A stretch of DNA of 32,536 bases from Betaproteobacteria bacterium. Its GTDB lineage: Bacteria > Pseudomonadota > Gammaproteobacteria > Burkholderiales > Casimicrobiaceae. Below, piece after piece: positions 16,081 through 25,600 of the stretch (the stretch's first letter is position 1; each line of letters starts with the position of its first letter). Location: the NCBI GenBank assembly GCA_018971195.1, contig JAGXBK010000018.1, positions 1 to 32,536 of the forward strand. Reading direction: 5' to 3'. Both the position numbers and the translations under genes were made by a program. The notes under the pieces are model-generated. The model was not told the origin of the DNA, searched no databases, and was given only the letters and a program-made list of their open reading frames with translations.

Positions 16081-17376
16081 ATGTCGAACATCCGCGCCTC
16101 TGGAGCCGATGTCCCCACGCTGATCGAAACCCTCGCCAACGGCGCGCGCGTCGTCGTCATCCGCCTGCCGCACCTGGCGACCGCGGCGGTCAGCGTGTTC
16201 GTGCGCAGCGGCAGTCAGCACGAGAGCGCGCGGCTGAACGGCATCGGCCACGTCATCGAGCACATGGCCTTCAAGGGCACGCGCTCGAGGAGCTGCCAGG
16301 AGATCAACCTCGACGCCGAGCGCCTGGGCGCCGAGGTCAATGCGCACACCGACCGCGACCACACCGCTTTCCACATGCGCGGCCTGGCGCAAGACGCCGC
16401 GGCGTTCGTCCGCATGCTGGGCGACATCGTGCGCGAGAGCACGTTTCCAAAGGCCGAGCTCGAGCGCGAGCGCAGCGTCATCCTCCACGAGTACGCCGAC
16501 GACGAGGACGACGCAATGGCGACGGCGTTCAAGCAGTTCGACCGCGCCTGCTTTGGCGCGCATCCTGCCGCGCGCCCGGTGATCGGCACGCGCGCCAACA
16601 TCCGCAGGTTCACCCGCGCCGAGCTGGTGGCCTGGGTGCGGCAACAGTACACGGCCGCGAACACCGTCGTCGGGATCGCGGGCAACGTCGATCCCGACCG
16701 CATCGTCGCGGCGGCGAAAGCTGCATTCGCCGACATGCCAGCCGGCAGCGAGAACCGGGTCGCCGCACCCGTCTGGCGCGGCGGGACCCGCGTGCGCCCA
16801 CTGCCCGGATCGAGCCTCGTTCACGTCGTCCTGGGTTTCCCGGTGCCGACGCTGCAGGAGGCGCACCAGCCCTACGTCGTCGCCGCGGCGCTGCTGGGCG
16901 AGGGGATGAGCTCGCCGCTGCTCGACCAGTTGCGCGAGCGGCGGGGTCTCGTCTACCACGCCGACTGCTGGGCCGACGTGCGGGATGCGTACGGCCAGTT
17001 CGTGATCGAGGCGTCGACCGCACCCGGGCACCTGCGCGAATATCTCGGCGCGGTCAGCCGCCTCGTTCGCCAGCGCATCGGGAAAGCCGATCGCGTCGGA
17101 ATCGCGCGCGCCCGCAACCAGGCGGGCGTGCGCATACTGTCCGCGCACGAGGAACCGGCGCGGCGGCTGGAGCTGGCGGCAGTGGATCTCTATGCGCTGG
17201 GTCGCGTGCGCTCGCGCGCGGAGCTGCTCGCCGGCATCGCCGCGGTCACGCCAGGCGAGGTGCGCGCGGCATTCGCGCAGATGCTGGATGCGCGCCCTGC
17301 GATCGGGATCGCTGGAAGGATCGCGAGCAGTGAGGCCGAGCGCCTTGCCCGGAGGGTCGAGCCCGCGGCCGCGTAG
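16081..17376 (+). CDS. M16 family zinc metallopeptidase
   Basis: 431 aa. The inverted zinc-binding motif is HVIEH (H57-V-I-E-H61) in LNGIGHVIEHMAFKGT, and the downstream zinc-ligand glutamate is E137 in RSVILHEYADDEDD, 76 residues after H61. It therefore appears to be an active M16B-type subunit with both half-domains: the second half begins near SLVHVVLGFPVPT and has the RERRGLVYHADCWADV segment. No signal peptide is evident, suggesting a cytoplasmic peptidase. Only one copy is present, whereas many bacteria have an active/inactive pair. It begins 52 bp after the UPF0149 gene. Confidence 0.92.
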   Translation: MSNIRASGADVPTLIETLANGARVVVIRLPHLATAAVSVFVRSGSQHESARLNGIGHVIEHMAFKGTRSRSCQEINLDAERLGAEVNAHTDRDHTAFHMRGLAQDAAAFVRMLGDIVRESTFPKAELERERSVILHEYADDEDDAMATAFKQFDRACFGAHPAARPVIGTRANIRRFTRAELVAWVRQQYTAANTVVGIAGNVDPDRIVAAAKAAFADMPAGSENRVAAPVWRGGTRVRPLPGSSLVHVVLGFPVPTLQEAHQPYVVAAALLGEGMSSPLLDQLRERRGLVYHADCWADVRDAYGQFVIEASTAPGHLREYLGAVSRLVRQRIGKADRVGIARARNQAGVRILSAHEEPARRLELAAVDLYALGRVRSRAELLAGIAAVTPGEVRAAFAQMLDARPAIGIAGRIASSEAERLARRVEPAAA

Positions 17377-17454
17377 CGCGGATCCACACGCGCCGCCTCG
17401 GGTCTGCGATCCGAGCCACTTTCCTCGCGACGGGGCACAGCAGGGCAATCACGC

Positions 17455-17808
17455 AAGATCGGCGTGATCCTCGGCGGGGTGTTCAACTCCGGGATCCTAG
17501 CCACCGGTGCGAGCGCTGGCGCCCGCTACGACTACGGGCTCGCGCCGCCGGCCGTGCTGGACCGCGTCCGGAGGATCGAGGCGGTCTGCGGCCGGCACGG
17601 CGTTCCCCTCGCCGCCGCAGCTCTCCAGTTCCCCTACGGCCACCCGGCAGTCGCGACGGTGATCCCAGGCGCGCGAACGCGCGCCGAGGTCGAGCAGAAC
17701 CTCGCATTGCTGCAAGTCGCGATACCCGCCGACCTGTGGCACGAATTGAAAGCCGAAGGGCTGATGCGAAACGACGCGCCGTGTCCGTCCGACGCAAGCG
17801 CTCCATGA
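17455..17808 (+). pseudogene. C-terminal fragment of an aldo/keto reductase
   Basis: About 117 codons. KIGVILGGVFNSGILATGA, IEAVCGRHGVPLAAAALQF, HPAVATVIPGARTRAEVEQN is the C-terminal third of an aldo/keto reductase of the sugar (D-threo-aldose/L-fucose) 1-dehydrogenase type. The NADP-binding loop region is kept, but the catalytic Asp-Tyr-Lys-His part is missing; sequence upstream of 17455 no longer matches. The stop overlaps the lactonase start (ATGA), so this is the relic of the upstream gene in an operon. The break lies just after the M16 peptidase gene. Confidence 0.72.
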
Positions 17809-18656
17809 GCGGCACCGTCGACGCCCACCAGCATTTCTGGTCGCTGCCCCGCGGCGACTACGGATGGCTGACACCCGAATCGGGCAGCATCTATCGCGAC
17901 TTCGGGCCGCGGGATCTCGAGCCGCTGCTGGACGAGGCGGGGATCGAGCGCACGGTGCTCGTGCAGGCCGCGCCGACCGAGGGAGAGACGCGTTACCTGC
18001 TGGACATCGCGGCCGCGACGCCCTGGGTCGCGGCGGTCGTGGGCTGGGCGGACCTGGCGGCGCGCAATGCGCCGGACCGATTGGCGACCCTGGCCGCCAA
18101 CCCGCTGCTGCGCGGCTTGCGGCCGATGCTGCAGGACCTGCCCGATCCGGAATGGATGCTCGGATGCGAGCTGCGGCCCGCGCTGGCGGCGATGGTGGAG
18201 CTCGGCCTGCGCTTCGACGCACTGGTCAAGCCGCAGCATCTGCGCCCGTTGCTGACGTTCGTCGAACGGAACCCCGATCTCGCGGTGGTGATCGATCACG
18301 GCGCCAAGCCCGCGCTACGATCGGGAATGCTCGATCCCTGGGCGCGCGAGATTCGGGAAATCGCGAGGAGCACCACGGTGTGCTGCAAGCTCTCGGGCCT
18401 CGTCACCGAGGCGAAGCCGGATTGGGGAACCGACGACCTCAGGGTTTGCATTTCGCAGCTGCTCGACTGCTTCGCCCCCGACCGGCTGATGTGGGGCAGC
18501 GACTGGCCCGTCGTGGAGCTCGCGGGGGGCTACCGTCGCTGGCACGAGGTGGCCCGCGCGTGCCTGTCGACGCTCTCCGCCGCCGAACGCGAGCGCATCT
18601 TCGGCGGGAATGCGGCGCGCTTCTACGGTTTCGCGCCGGGCGGCGGGCTACCGTAG
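17805..18656 (+). CDS. Amidohydrolase-2 family lactonase (L-fuconolactonase-like)
   Basis: 283 aa TIM-barrel metal-dependent hydrolase. Metal-ligand motif DAHQHFW is at the N-terminus, followed by RTVLVQAAPTEGETRYLLDI, the central VKPQHL, HGAKPALR, CKLSGLVTEA and the C-terminal metal-site motif LMWGSDWPVVEL. This pattern fits sugar-acid lactonases such as fuconolactonase or rhamnonolactonase. Coupling to an aldo/keto reductase relic makes sugar oxidation (sugar to lactone to acid) the likely original pathway. The enzyme itself looks intact. The start is the ATG at 17805, inside the reductase stop. Confidence 0.85.
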   Translation: MSGTVDAHQHFWSLPRGDYGWLTPESGSIYRDFGPRDLEPLLDEAGIERTVLVQAAPTEGETRYLLDIAAATPWVAAVVGWADLAARNAPDRLATLAANPLLRGLRPMLQDLPDPEWMLGCELRPALAAMVELGLRFDALVKPQHLRPLLTFVERNPDLAVVIDHGAKPALRSGMLDPWAREIREIARSTTVCCKLSGLVTEAKPDWGTDDLRVCISQLLDCFAPDRLMWGSDWPVVELAGGYRRWHEVARACLSTLSAAERERIFGGNAARFYGFAPGGGLP

Positions 18657-18752
18657 ATGCGCGCTGCAGCCGGGCAACGCGTGTTGCCTCCTCCTGCCCG
18701 GAACCTGCCGTTGGTGTCAAACTGGCGTCCCTCGATCCAACGAAGGATGTCC

Positions 18753-19214
18753 ATGCCAAACATCGGCGCAGTGTTGAAGCAGGAAATCACGCGACTGTCC
18801 CGCCGGGAGATTCGTGCGGAGGTGCATACGACGAAAAAAGCATCGGCGCAGCATCGGCGCGACATCGCCTTGCTGAAGCGCGAAGTGGCGGCGCTGAGGC
18901 GCCAGGTCGCTCTGCTGCAGCAGCAGACGCTCGGGGCGCCGTCCGCAGCTCGCGCCGAGTCGACCACCGGCAAGCCGCGGTTCGTCGCCAAGGGACTGCG
19001 CTCGCAACGCAAACGGCTCGGCCTCTCCGCCGAGGACTATGCCAGGCTGGTGGGCGTGAGCGCCCAGTCGATCTACAACTGGGAGCGAGGCCATGCCACG
19101 CCGCGCGCCGAGCAGGTCTCGGCGCTCGCGGGGCTTCGCGGCATGAGCAAGCGCATGGCTGCGGCTCGCCTGGCCCAACTCGGCGGGAAGACGGTCAAGA
19201 GGTCGCGCAAGTAA
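18753..19214 (+). CDS. Coiled-coil/helix-turn-helix DNA-binding protein
   Basis: 153 aa. The ATG at 18753 is chosen over the track's 18657 because GAAGG lies 6 bp upstream and MPNIGAVLKQEITRLSRREI is a sensible N-terminus. The first half is basic and strongly helical with leucine spacing (RRDIALLKREVAALRRQVAL), likely a coiled coil. The second half is an XRE-like HTH: GLRSQRKRLGLSAEDYARLV, GVSAQSIYNWERGHATPRAE. It ends 11 bp before recC and so is probably in the same transcript; it may regulate the recCBD operon or act as a nucleoid-binding protein. The function is not established from sequence. Confidence 0.8.
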   Translation: MPNIGAVLKQEITRLSRREIRAEVHTTKKASAQHRRDIALLKREVAALRRQVALLQQQTLGAPSAARAESTTGKPRFVAKGLRSQRKRLGLSAEDYARLVGVSAQSIYNWERGHATPRAEQVSALAGLRGMSKRMAAARLAQLGGKTVKRSRK

Positions 19215-19225
19215 CGACGCAGCGC

Positions 19226-22200
19226 ATGCTGCAGATCGAGTTCTCCAACCGCTACGAGCGCCTGCAGGATTCGCTGCTCGACGCGATGGACGCGCCGCCG
19301 GCGTCGCCGTTCGTGAGCGAGGAGATCATCGTGCCCAGCGCGGCGACGAGGCGCCGGGTCGAGCTGGCGGTGGCCGATCGCTTCGGGATCTGTTCGAACA
19401 TCCGGTTTTCGTTCCTCGCCCAGTGGCTGTGGCGGCAGATCGGTCATGTCGTCCCGGTGTCGGAGATATCGCCTTTCACCGCGTCGGTGCTGACCTGGCG
19501 CGCGCTCTCGATCTTCGGCGAGCAGGCGTTCGTCGCCGAGCATCCGCCGCTCGCCGGCTACCTGCGGCATGCGGATGACGTCATGCGCTACGAGCTCGCC
19601 GCGAGTACTGCGACGCTGCTCGAGCACTACCTGACCTACCGTCCGAATTGGCTGGCGGCATGGCTCGAGGGCAAGCCGGCCGGGATCGGGAATCTCGATC
19701 CTGCGCGGCAGCACGACGAACGCTGGCAGGCGGCCCTGTGGCGGCGCATTGCGCGCGATCTCGGCACCGACAGCCGCCATCCATCGGTGGCGTTCTTCGA
19801 CGCGATGAAAGCGATGGGACCCGACGCTCCGGCGCGTGCGGGACTTCCCGCCATCGCCCACGTCTTCTGCCTGCCGACCACGCCGCCGCTCTACCTCGAC
19901 ATCCTCAATCGCCTGGCGCAGTGGATCGACTTGCGGCTGTACGTGCTGAACCCCTGCCGCGAATACTGGTTCGACATCGTCGACCCCAAGCGGCTTTCGT
20001 ACCTCGCCGCAATCGACCGCGCCGACCATCGCGAAATCGGCAACCGGCTGCTGGCCACGTGGGGCAAGCAGACGCGGGCACACATCGACCTCCTGCTGCG
20101 CAACGACAGCGCGGCGATAGTCGACGACGCCGACTTCGCGGCTGCGGAAAGCACGACGCTGCTCGCCCGGGTCCAGAACGCGATCCTCGACCTGACCGAT
20201 CTCACCCACGGCAGCGTCCTGCTCGGCCCCGACGACCGCAGCATCGAGGTCCATGTCTGCCACTCGCTGACGCGCGAGCTCGAGGTGCTGCAGGACCAGC
20301 TCCTCGCGCTGTTCGCCTCCGGCGATCCGCCGCGGCCGTCCGATGTCCTGGTCGTGACGCCGGATCTCGAGGCTGCGGCCCCGTTGATCGACGCGGTGTT
20401 CGGCAACGCGCCGAAGGACTGCGAGATTCCGTATACGATCACCGGCAGGCCGGCAAGCGTGCTCAATCCCTGCGCCCACGCGCTGTTGACGGTGCTCGAC
20501 GTGGCCACGTCGCGCTTGCCGGCGAGCGCCGTGTTCGAGCTGCTGCAGCAGCCGATCATCGCTCGCAGGTTCGCGATCGGCGATGACGATCTCGACGCCA
20601 TCCACGCGTGGATCGGCAAATCGGGCATCCGCTGGGGCTTCGATGCCCGTCACCGCGGCGAGCTCGGCCTGCCCGCGACCGGGCGTCACAGCTTCAGCGA
20701 TGGCCTCGATCGCCTGTTCCTCGGTTACGCGCTGCCTGCCTCCGCGAACGTGCCGCTGAACGGACGTCTCCCCGCCGGCGATCCGGAAGGCTCCGGCGCA
20801 TTGGCGCTGGGGAGCTTCGGCGAGTTCTTCCGCAGGCTCGAGTACCTGCACGGCGAGCTCGCCCGTCCGAAGTCGCCTGCGCAATGGCAGCAGGTGCTGC
20901 TGGACATCGTCGCCGACTTCGTCGACCCCGCGGGCGACGAGATCGACGACCAGCGCGACACCGTCGCGGCCATCCACGAGCTCCAATCCAACATGGCACG
21001 CGGCGGGATCAGCCAGCCGCTCCTGCTCGACGTCGTGCGCCATGCACTGCGGGCGCTGCTCGGCGACCCGACGCGTGGCGGCATGCCGGGCGGCGCGGTG
21101 ACATTCGCGGCCATGTCCAGCCTGCGCAACCTGCCGTACCGCTTCGTCTGCGTGCTGGGATTGAACGACGGTGCCTTTCCCGCGACGCAGCAGCCCCGCG
21201 AATTCGACCTGCTGGCGCGCGACCCCCAGCCCGGCGACCAGCAGCGCCGCATCGACGATCGCAACGTATTCCTGGATCTGCTGCTCGCTGCGAGGCAGCG
21301 CCTGTACCTGAGCTTCACCGGACATAGCATCCGCGACGACGCGACCTTGCCGCCGTCGGTGCTGGTCGCGGAGCTGCTGGATTACTGCGCCGCGGCCACC
21401 GATGCGGCGCCGTTCACGCCCGAGTCGCTGCAAGCCGCGCGCGACCGACTCGTCGTCCTGCATCCGCTGCAGTCGTTTTCGCTCGACTACTTCAAGCCCG
21501 ATGCCGATCCGCGCCGCCGGAGCTTCAACCGCGAATATTGCGAGGCGCTGAAGGAACGGCTGGCCGCGTCGGCGTCTCCGCCCGATGCAGCGGTCTCGAT
21601 CGAAAAACGGCCCGCGTCGGCCTCCGCCCCGGCCACGGCCGGCGGCGAACGCGGGGCGCCGGCGGAATCCGGCGCCGCGAACGAAGACGACGACGAGTTC
21701 GAAGACGAGAATGCCGCATCGGAGCCGCAGCAGAAGTTCTTCTCAGGGCCGCTGGCCGAGCCCGGTCCGGAGCTCCGCGAGGTCACGCTGGACCGGCTCG
21801 TCCGTTTCTTCGCCAATCCCTGCCGCTACCTGTTGCGGGAACGGCTGGGCATCGTGCTCCCCGAGGGCGACGAGGAACTGCAGGACGAGGAGCCTTTCCT
21901 TCCCGATTGGCACGCACGCGATGCGCTGGCGAAGCGCGTATTGCAGCGGCTGCTGGCGGGCGCCACGGTCGTCGACGTCCGCGAATTCGCTCGGGCCGGT
22001 GTCGAGTATCCGGATGGGCGCATGGGCGACATCGAGCTTGCGCGCGAGCTGCAGCGACTCGACACATTCGCGCGCGCGGTCGCGCCCGCGCTCGCCGAAA
22101 ATACGCTGGCTCCGTTCCTCGGCATGCTCGAGTTCGCGCTCGACGGCGAAGCCTGGCGCCTGACCGGCGAGTTCGGGGACCTGCGCAGCAGCGGGTTGAT

Positions 22201-22651
22201 CCGCCACCGCTACGACGACGCACGCGCCCGCGACTACCTGGAGGGCTGGATCGCCCATCTATTCGTCAACGCCGTGGCGCCGCCCGGGGTCGCCGCAAGG
22301 ACGACCTGGCACTCGCGCGACGGCCATTATGTGCTGCCCCCGGTCGACGGCGCGCGGGACCGACTCGAAGCGGTGCTCGCGCTGTATCGCGCAGGGTTGC
22401 AGCGCCCGCTCCACTTCTTCCCGAAGTCCGCGTGGAAGTACGTCAGCGAAGGCGAGAGCTGGTCCAGGGCCGCGAGCATTTGGAAGACGACGCCCTTCCA
22501 CGAACACGGCGAGGACCGCGACGCGGCCTACCGCCTGGCGCTGCGCGGCGTCGACGACCCCCTCGACGACGAGTTCGCGGAATGCGCGAAAGCGGTGTTC
22601 CAGCCGCTCCTCGAGGTCATCGTCGACGAACGGCTGAAAGCGCGAGGATGA
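19226..22651 (+). CDS. recC: RecC subunit of exodeoxyribonuclease V
   Basis: Non-catalytic scaffold of RecBCD that splits the DNA duplex and recognises Chi. 1141 aa from the ATG at 19226 (MLQIEFSNRYERLQDSLLDA), close to the E. coli length. Family signs include the RecC N-terminal segment FSNRYERL, IRFSFLAQWLWRQIG, PSDVLVVTPDLEAAAPLID, a central ITGRPASVLNPC, SLRNLPYRFVCVLGLNDGAF and LYLSFTGHSIRDD. An acidic, low-complexity linker interrupts residues of about 772-845 (AGGERGAPAESGAANEDDDE). The stop overlaps the recB ATG. Gene order is recC-recB-recD without the intervening ptr protease gene seen in E. coli. Confidence 0.95.
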   Translation: MLQIEFSNRYERLQDSLLDAMDAPPASPFVSEEIIVPSAATRRRVELAVADRFGICSNIRFSFLAQWLWRQIGHVVPVSEISPFTASVLTWRALSIFGEQAFVAEHPPLAGYLRHADDVMRYELAASTATLLEHYLTYRPNWLAAWLEGKPAGIGNLDPARQHDERWQAALWRRIARDLGTDSRHPSVAFFDAMKAMGPDAPARAGLPAIAHVFCLPTTPPLYLDILNRLAQWIDLRLYVLNPCREYWFDIVDPKRLSYLAAIDRADHREIGNRLLATWGKQTRAHIDLLLRNDSAAIVDDADFAAAESTTLLARVQNAILDLTDLTHGSVLLGPDDRSIEVHVCHSLTRELEVLQDQLLALFASGDPPRPSDVLVVTPDLEAAAPLIDAVFGNAPKDCEIPYTITGRPASVLNPCAHALLTVLDVATSRLPASAVFELLQQPIIARRFAIGDDDLDAIHAWIGKSGIRWGFDARHRGELGLPATGRHSFSDGLDRLFLGYALPASANVPLNGRLPAGDPEGSGALALGSFGEFFRRLEYLHGELARPKSPAQWQQVLLDIVADFVDPAGDEIDDQRDTVAAIHELQSNMARGGISQPLLLDVVRHALRALLGDPTRGGMPGGAVTFAAMSSLRNLPYRFVCVLGLNDGAFPATQQPREFDLLARDPQPGDQQRRIDDRNVFLDLLLAARQRLYLSFTGHSIRDDATLPPSVLVAELLDYCAAATDAAPFTPESLQAARDRLVVLHPLQSFSLDYFKPDADPRRRSFNREYCEALKERLAASASPPDAAVSIEKRPASASAPATAGGERGAPAESGAANEDDDEFEDENAASEPQQKFFSGPLAEPGPELREVTLDRLVRFFANPCRYLLRERLGIVLPEGDEELQDEEPFLPDWHARDALAKRVLQRLLAGATVVDVREFARAGVEYPDGRMGDIELARELQRLDTFARAVAPALAENTLAPFLGMLEFALDGEAWRLTGEFGDLRSSGLIRHRYDDARARDYLEGWIAHLFVNAVAPPGVAARTTWHSRDGHYVLPPVDGARDRLEAVLALYRAGLQRPLHFFPKSAWKYVSEGESWSRAASIWKTTPFHEHGEDRDAAYRLALRGVDDPLDDEFAECAKAVFQPLLEVIVDERLKARG

Positions 22652-25600
22652 GCGTTCCGGAGGAATTCAAGGTTTTCGACTGTGACCTCGACGGCATCAA
22701 CCTGATCGAGGCGTCGGCGGGCACCGGCAAGACCTGGACCATCTGCGGCCTGTACCTGCGGCTGCTGCTGGAACGCAGACTTGAAGTGCAGCAGATCCTG
22801 GTCGTGACCTTCACCAACGCGGCGACCGCGGAGCTTCGCGAGCGCATCCGTTCGAGGATCGCGGAGACCCTCGCTTACCTGCGCGACGGCGCCGCGACCG
22901 GTGAGGCTGCGTCGACGGGCGAGGCCAGGTCGACTCGTGACCCGTTCGTGCCGGAACTGGTGAGCGCGGTCGAGCGGAACACCGGCCTCGAACGCAGGGC
23001 GCTCGAAGCCGCCCTCGACCGGGCGCTGCAGTTCTTCGACGAGGCCGCGATCTTCACCATCCATGGCTACTGCCAGCGGGCGCTCGCCGACGCATCGTTT
23101 TCCGCGGGCCTGCCGTTTTCGCTCGAGCTCGTCACCGACGATCGCGAAATGGCGGTCGAGGCCGTCCAGGATTTCTGGCGCCGACGCGTCGCCGATGCCG
23201 GCTGCCCGCCGGAACTCGCCGCCTGGCTGATCCAGAAGAAGGACTCGCCGGACAAGTACGCGAAGCTGCTGCTGCGCAGCGTCGCCAAGCCGATGGCGCG
23301 CGCCCTCTGGCCGACGGCCCTGGATGCAGCGCCGACCCCGATCGACGCGACGGCGCCGACCGCGGCGTGGGACACGGCGCGAGGACTGTGGGTGGCTCAG
23401 CGCGACGCGATTATCGCTTCGGTCACGGGCGCGCTGTCCGCGCTGAACGCCAATACCTACAGGCCGGACAGCATCGGCCGGGCGGTAGGCGAATGGGACG
23501 CGTGGTTCAGGGAGGGGCTCCCTTTCACCCAGGTTCCCGAAAACGACAAGCTCGACCTGCTGTCGAGGCGGACGCTGACGGCACGCACGAAGAAGAATCA
23601 GGTCACGCCGACGCACCCGTTCTTCGACGCCGCCGACGCCCTGCTCGCCGAACGCCAGGCGATCACGCAGGCACTCGATCTCGCCCGCCTGCGCCTGATC
23701 CGCGACCTGATCGACACCGTGGTCCCGGATCTGCGCCGGCGCAAGCGCGAGCGGCGCGTGATCTCCTTCGACGACATGCTCTGCAACCTCCACGACGCGC
23801 TCGAGGACGGCGATCACCCCGAGCTGGCCGCGTCGCTGCGGCAGAAATTCCCGGTGGCGCTGATCGACGAATTCCAGGACACCGATCCACTGCAGTTCGC
23901 GATCTTCGAGCGCATCTACGGCAACGGCCACCTGCCGGCGTTCCTCGTCGGCGACCCCAAGCAGGCGATCTACAGCTTTCGCCACGCCGACCTGCACACC
24001 TACCTGCGGGCGCGCCAGAGCGCGTCCACGGTCCGCACCCTCGCCGCCAACCAGCGTTCGACGCAAGGGCTGATCGAGGCGCTGAACGGACTCTTCTCGA
24101 CCAAGCCGGATGCCTTCATGCTGCCCGGCCTCGACTATCACCGTGTCACGATGGGCGACAGGCGGCGCCTGCCGTTCACCGACACGAGCGCCCACACGAC
24201 GACCGACGCGAGCGCTCACCCTGCACCCGACCGGGCGGCGCGGCGCGCCGACCTCCAGGTGTGGACGCTCCCGCAGGCCCACGATGGCGAACCCATGCCC
24301 AAGGCAGAGGCCAGGACGCGCGCGGCGCGGGCGACCGCCGCCGAGATCGCGCGGCTGGTCACCGAAGGCGCACAGGGCCGCATCCGTATCGGCGAGCGTC
24401 CGCTGCGGCCCGTCGACATCGCGGTGCTGGTGCGCACGCACGCGCAGGGCAGCGAGCTGAAGCGCGAGCTCGCGGCGCTTTGCATCGGCAGCGTCGAGTT
24501 GTCGCAGGCGAGCGTGTTCCAGACGCCCGACGCCGAGGAAGTCGAGCGCGTGCTGATCGCGATCAACCAGCCATCGCGCGACACCCTGCTGCGCGGCGCG
24601 CTGGCCACCGAGATGCTGGGCTGCGACGCAGCCGAAATCGAGGCGATCTCGCGCAGCGAGGACGAGATCACGAAGCGACTCGCAAGATTCGCCGATTACC
24701 GCGACCTCTGGCTGCGCCGCGGCGTCGGCGTCATGTATCGCAGGCTGCTGTCCGCCGAAGGGGTCAGCGCACGCATGCTCCGCCGCGACGATGGCGAGCG
24801 GCGGCTCACCAACCTGCTGCACCTGGGCGAGCAGATCCATCAGGCCGCCGTGACCCACGAATCGCCGGACGCGCTGCTGCGCTGGCTGGCCGCGCAGCGC
24901 CGTGACGGCGCTGCCGACGAGGTCGCGCAGCTACGCCTGGAATCCGACCGCAACCTGGTCCAGATCGTCACCATCTACAAGGCGAAGGGCCTGGAATTCC
25001 CGATCGTGTTCTGTCCGTTCCTGTGGGATGGCAGCACGCGCTTCGGCGGCCCGAAGCCGGAAGGACGCGAATATCACGCCGACGATGGCACCGCCCTGAT
25101 CGATTTCCGCTCCGACGACGAGCTCGGCCCGCAGAAGGCGCTGATCGGCGACCGGATCAAGCTCGAGGCATCGGCCGAGTCCCTGCGTCTCATCTACGTC
25201 GCGCTGACACGTGCCGTGTATCGCTGCTACCTGATCGCCGGCACCTACGGCACGAACAGGTCTGGCAAGGTCTCGACGTCGCAGAGCACGAGGAGCCTTC
25301 TCAACTGGCTGGTCGCCGGCGGCAACGAGTCGCCGAAGGCGTGGCTCGACGGCAAGCGGCCGCCCGCCGACATCGCCGCCGCATGGGAAGCCCTGGCCGG
25401 ACGCCTGGCCCCCCACCTCGCCCTCGCTCCGCTGCCCGGCGAAATCGGCACGCCGGTCGCGCTGCCCGGGCCCGCGCCGGAATCGCTGACCGTCCTGCCC
25501 CCGCCGAAGGCCATCGCCACCGCGTGGCGACTGGGGAGCTTCAGTGGTCTTGCCAGCGATGCGAAAAGCGAAGGCGCAGCAAACGACCACGACGCGCGGA

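Noticed and set aside
19073-21463. 796-aa ORF on the minus strand
   Set aside because: Antisense shadow of recC; Arg/Gly/His-rich with no domain and typical of high-GC mirror frames.
22528-24858. 776-aa ORF on the minus strand
   Set aside because: Antisense shadow of recB with the same mirror-frame composition.
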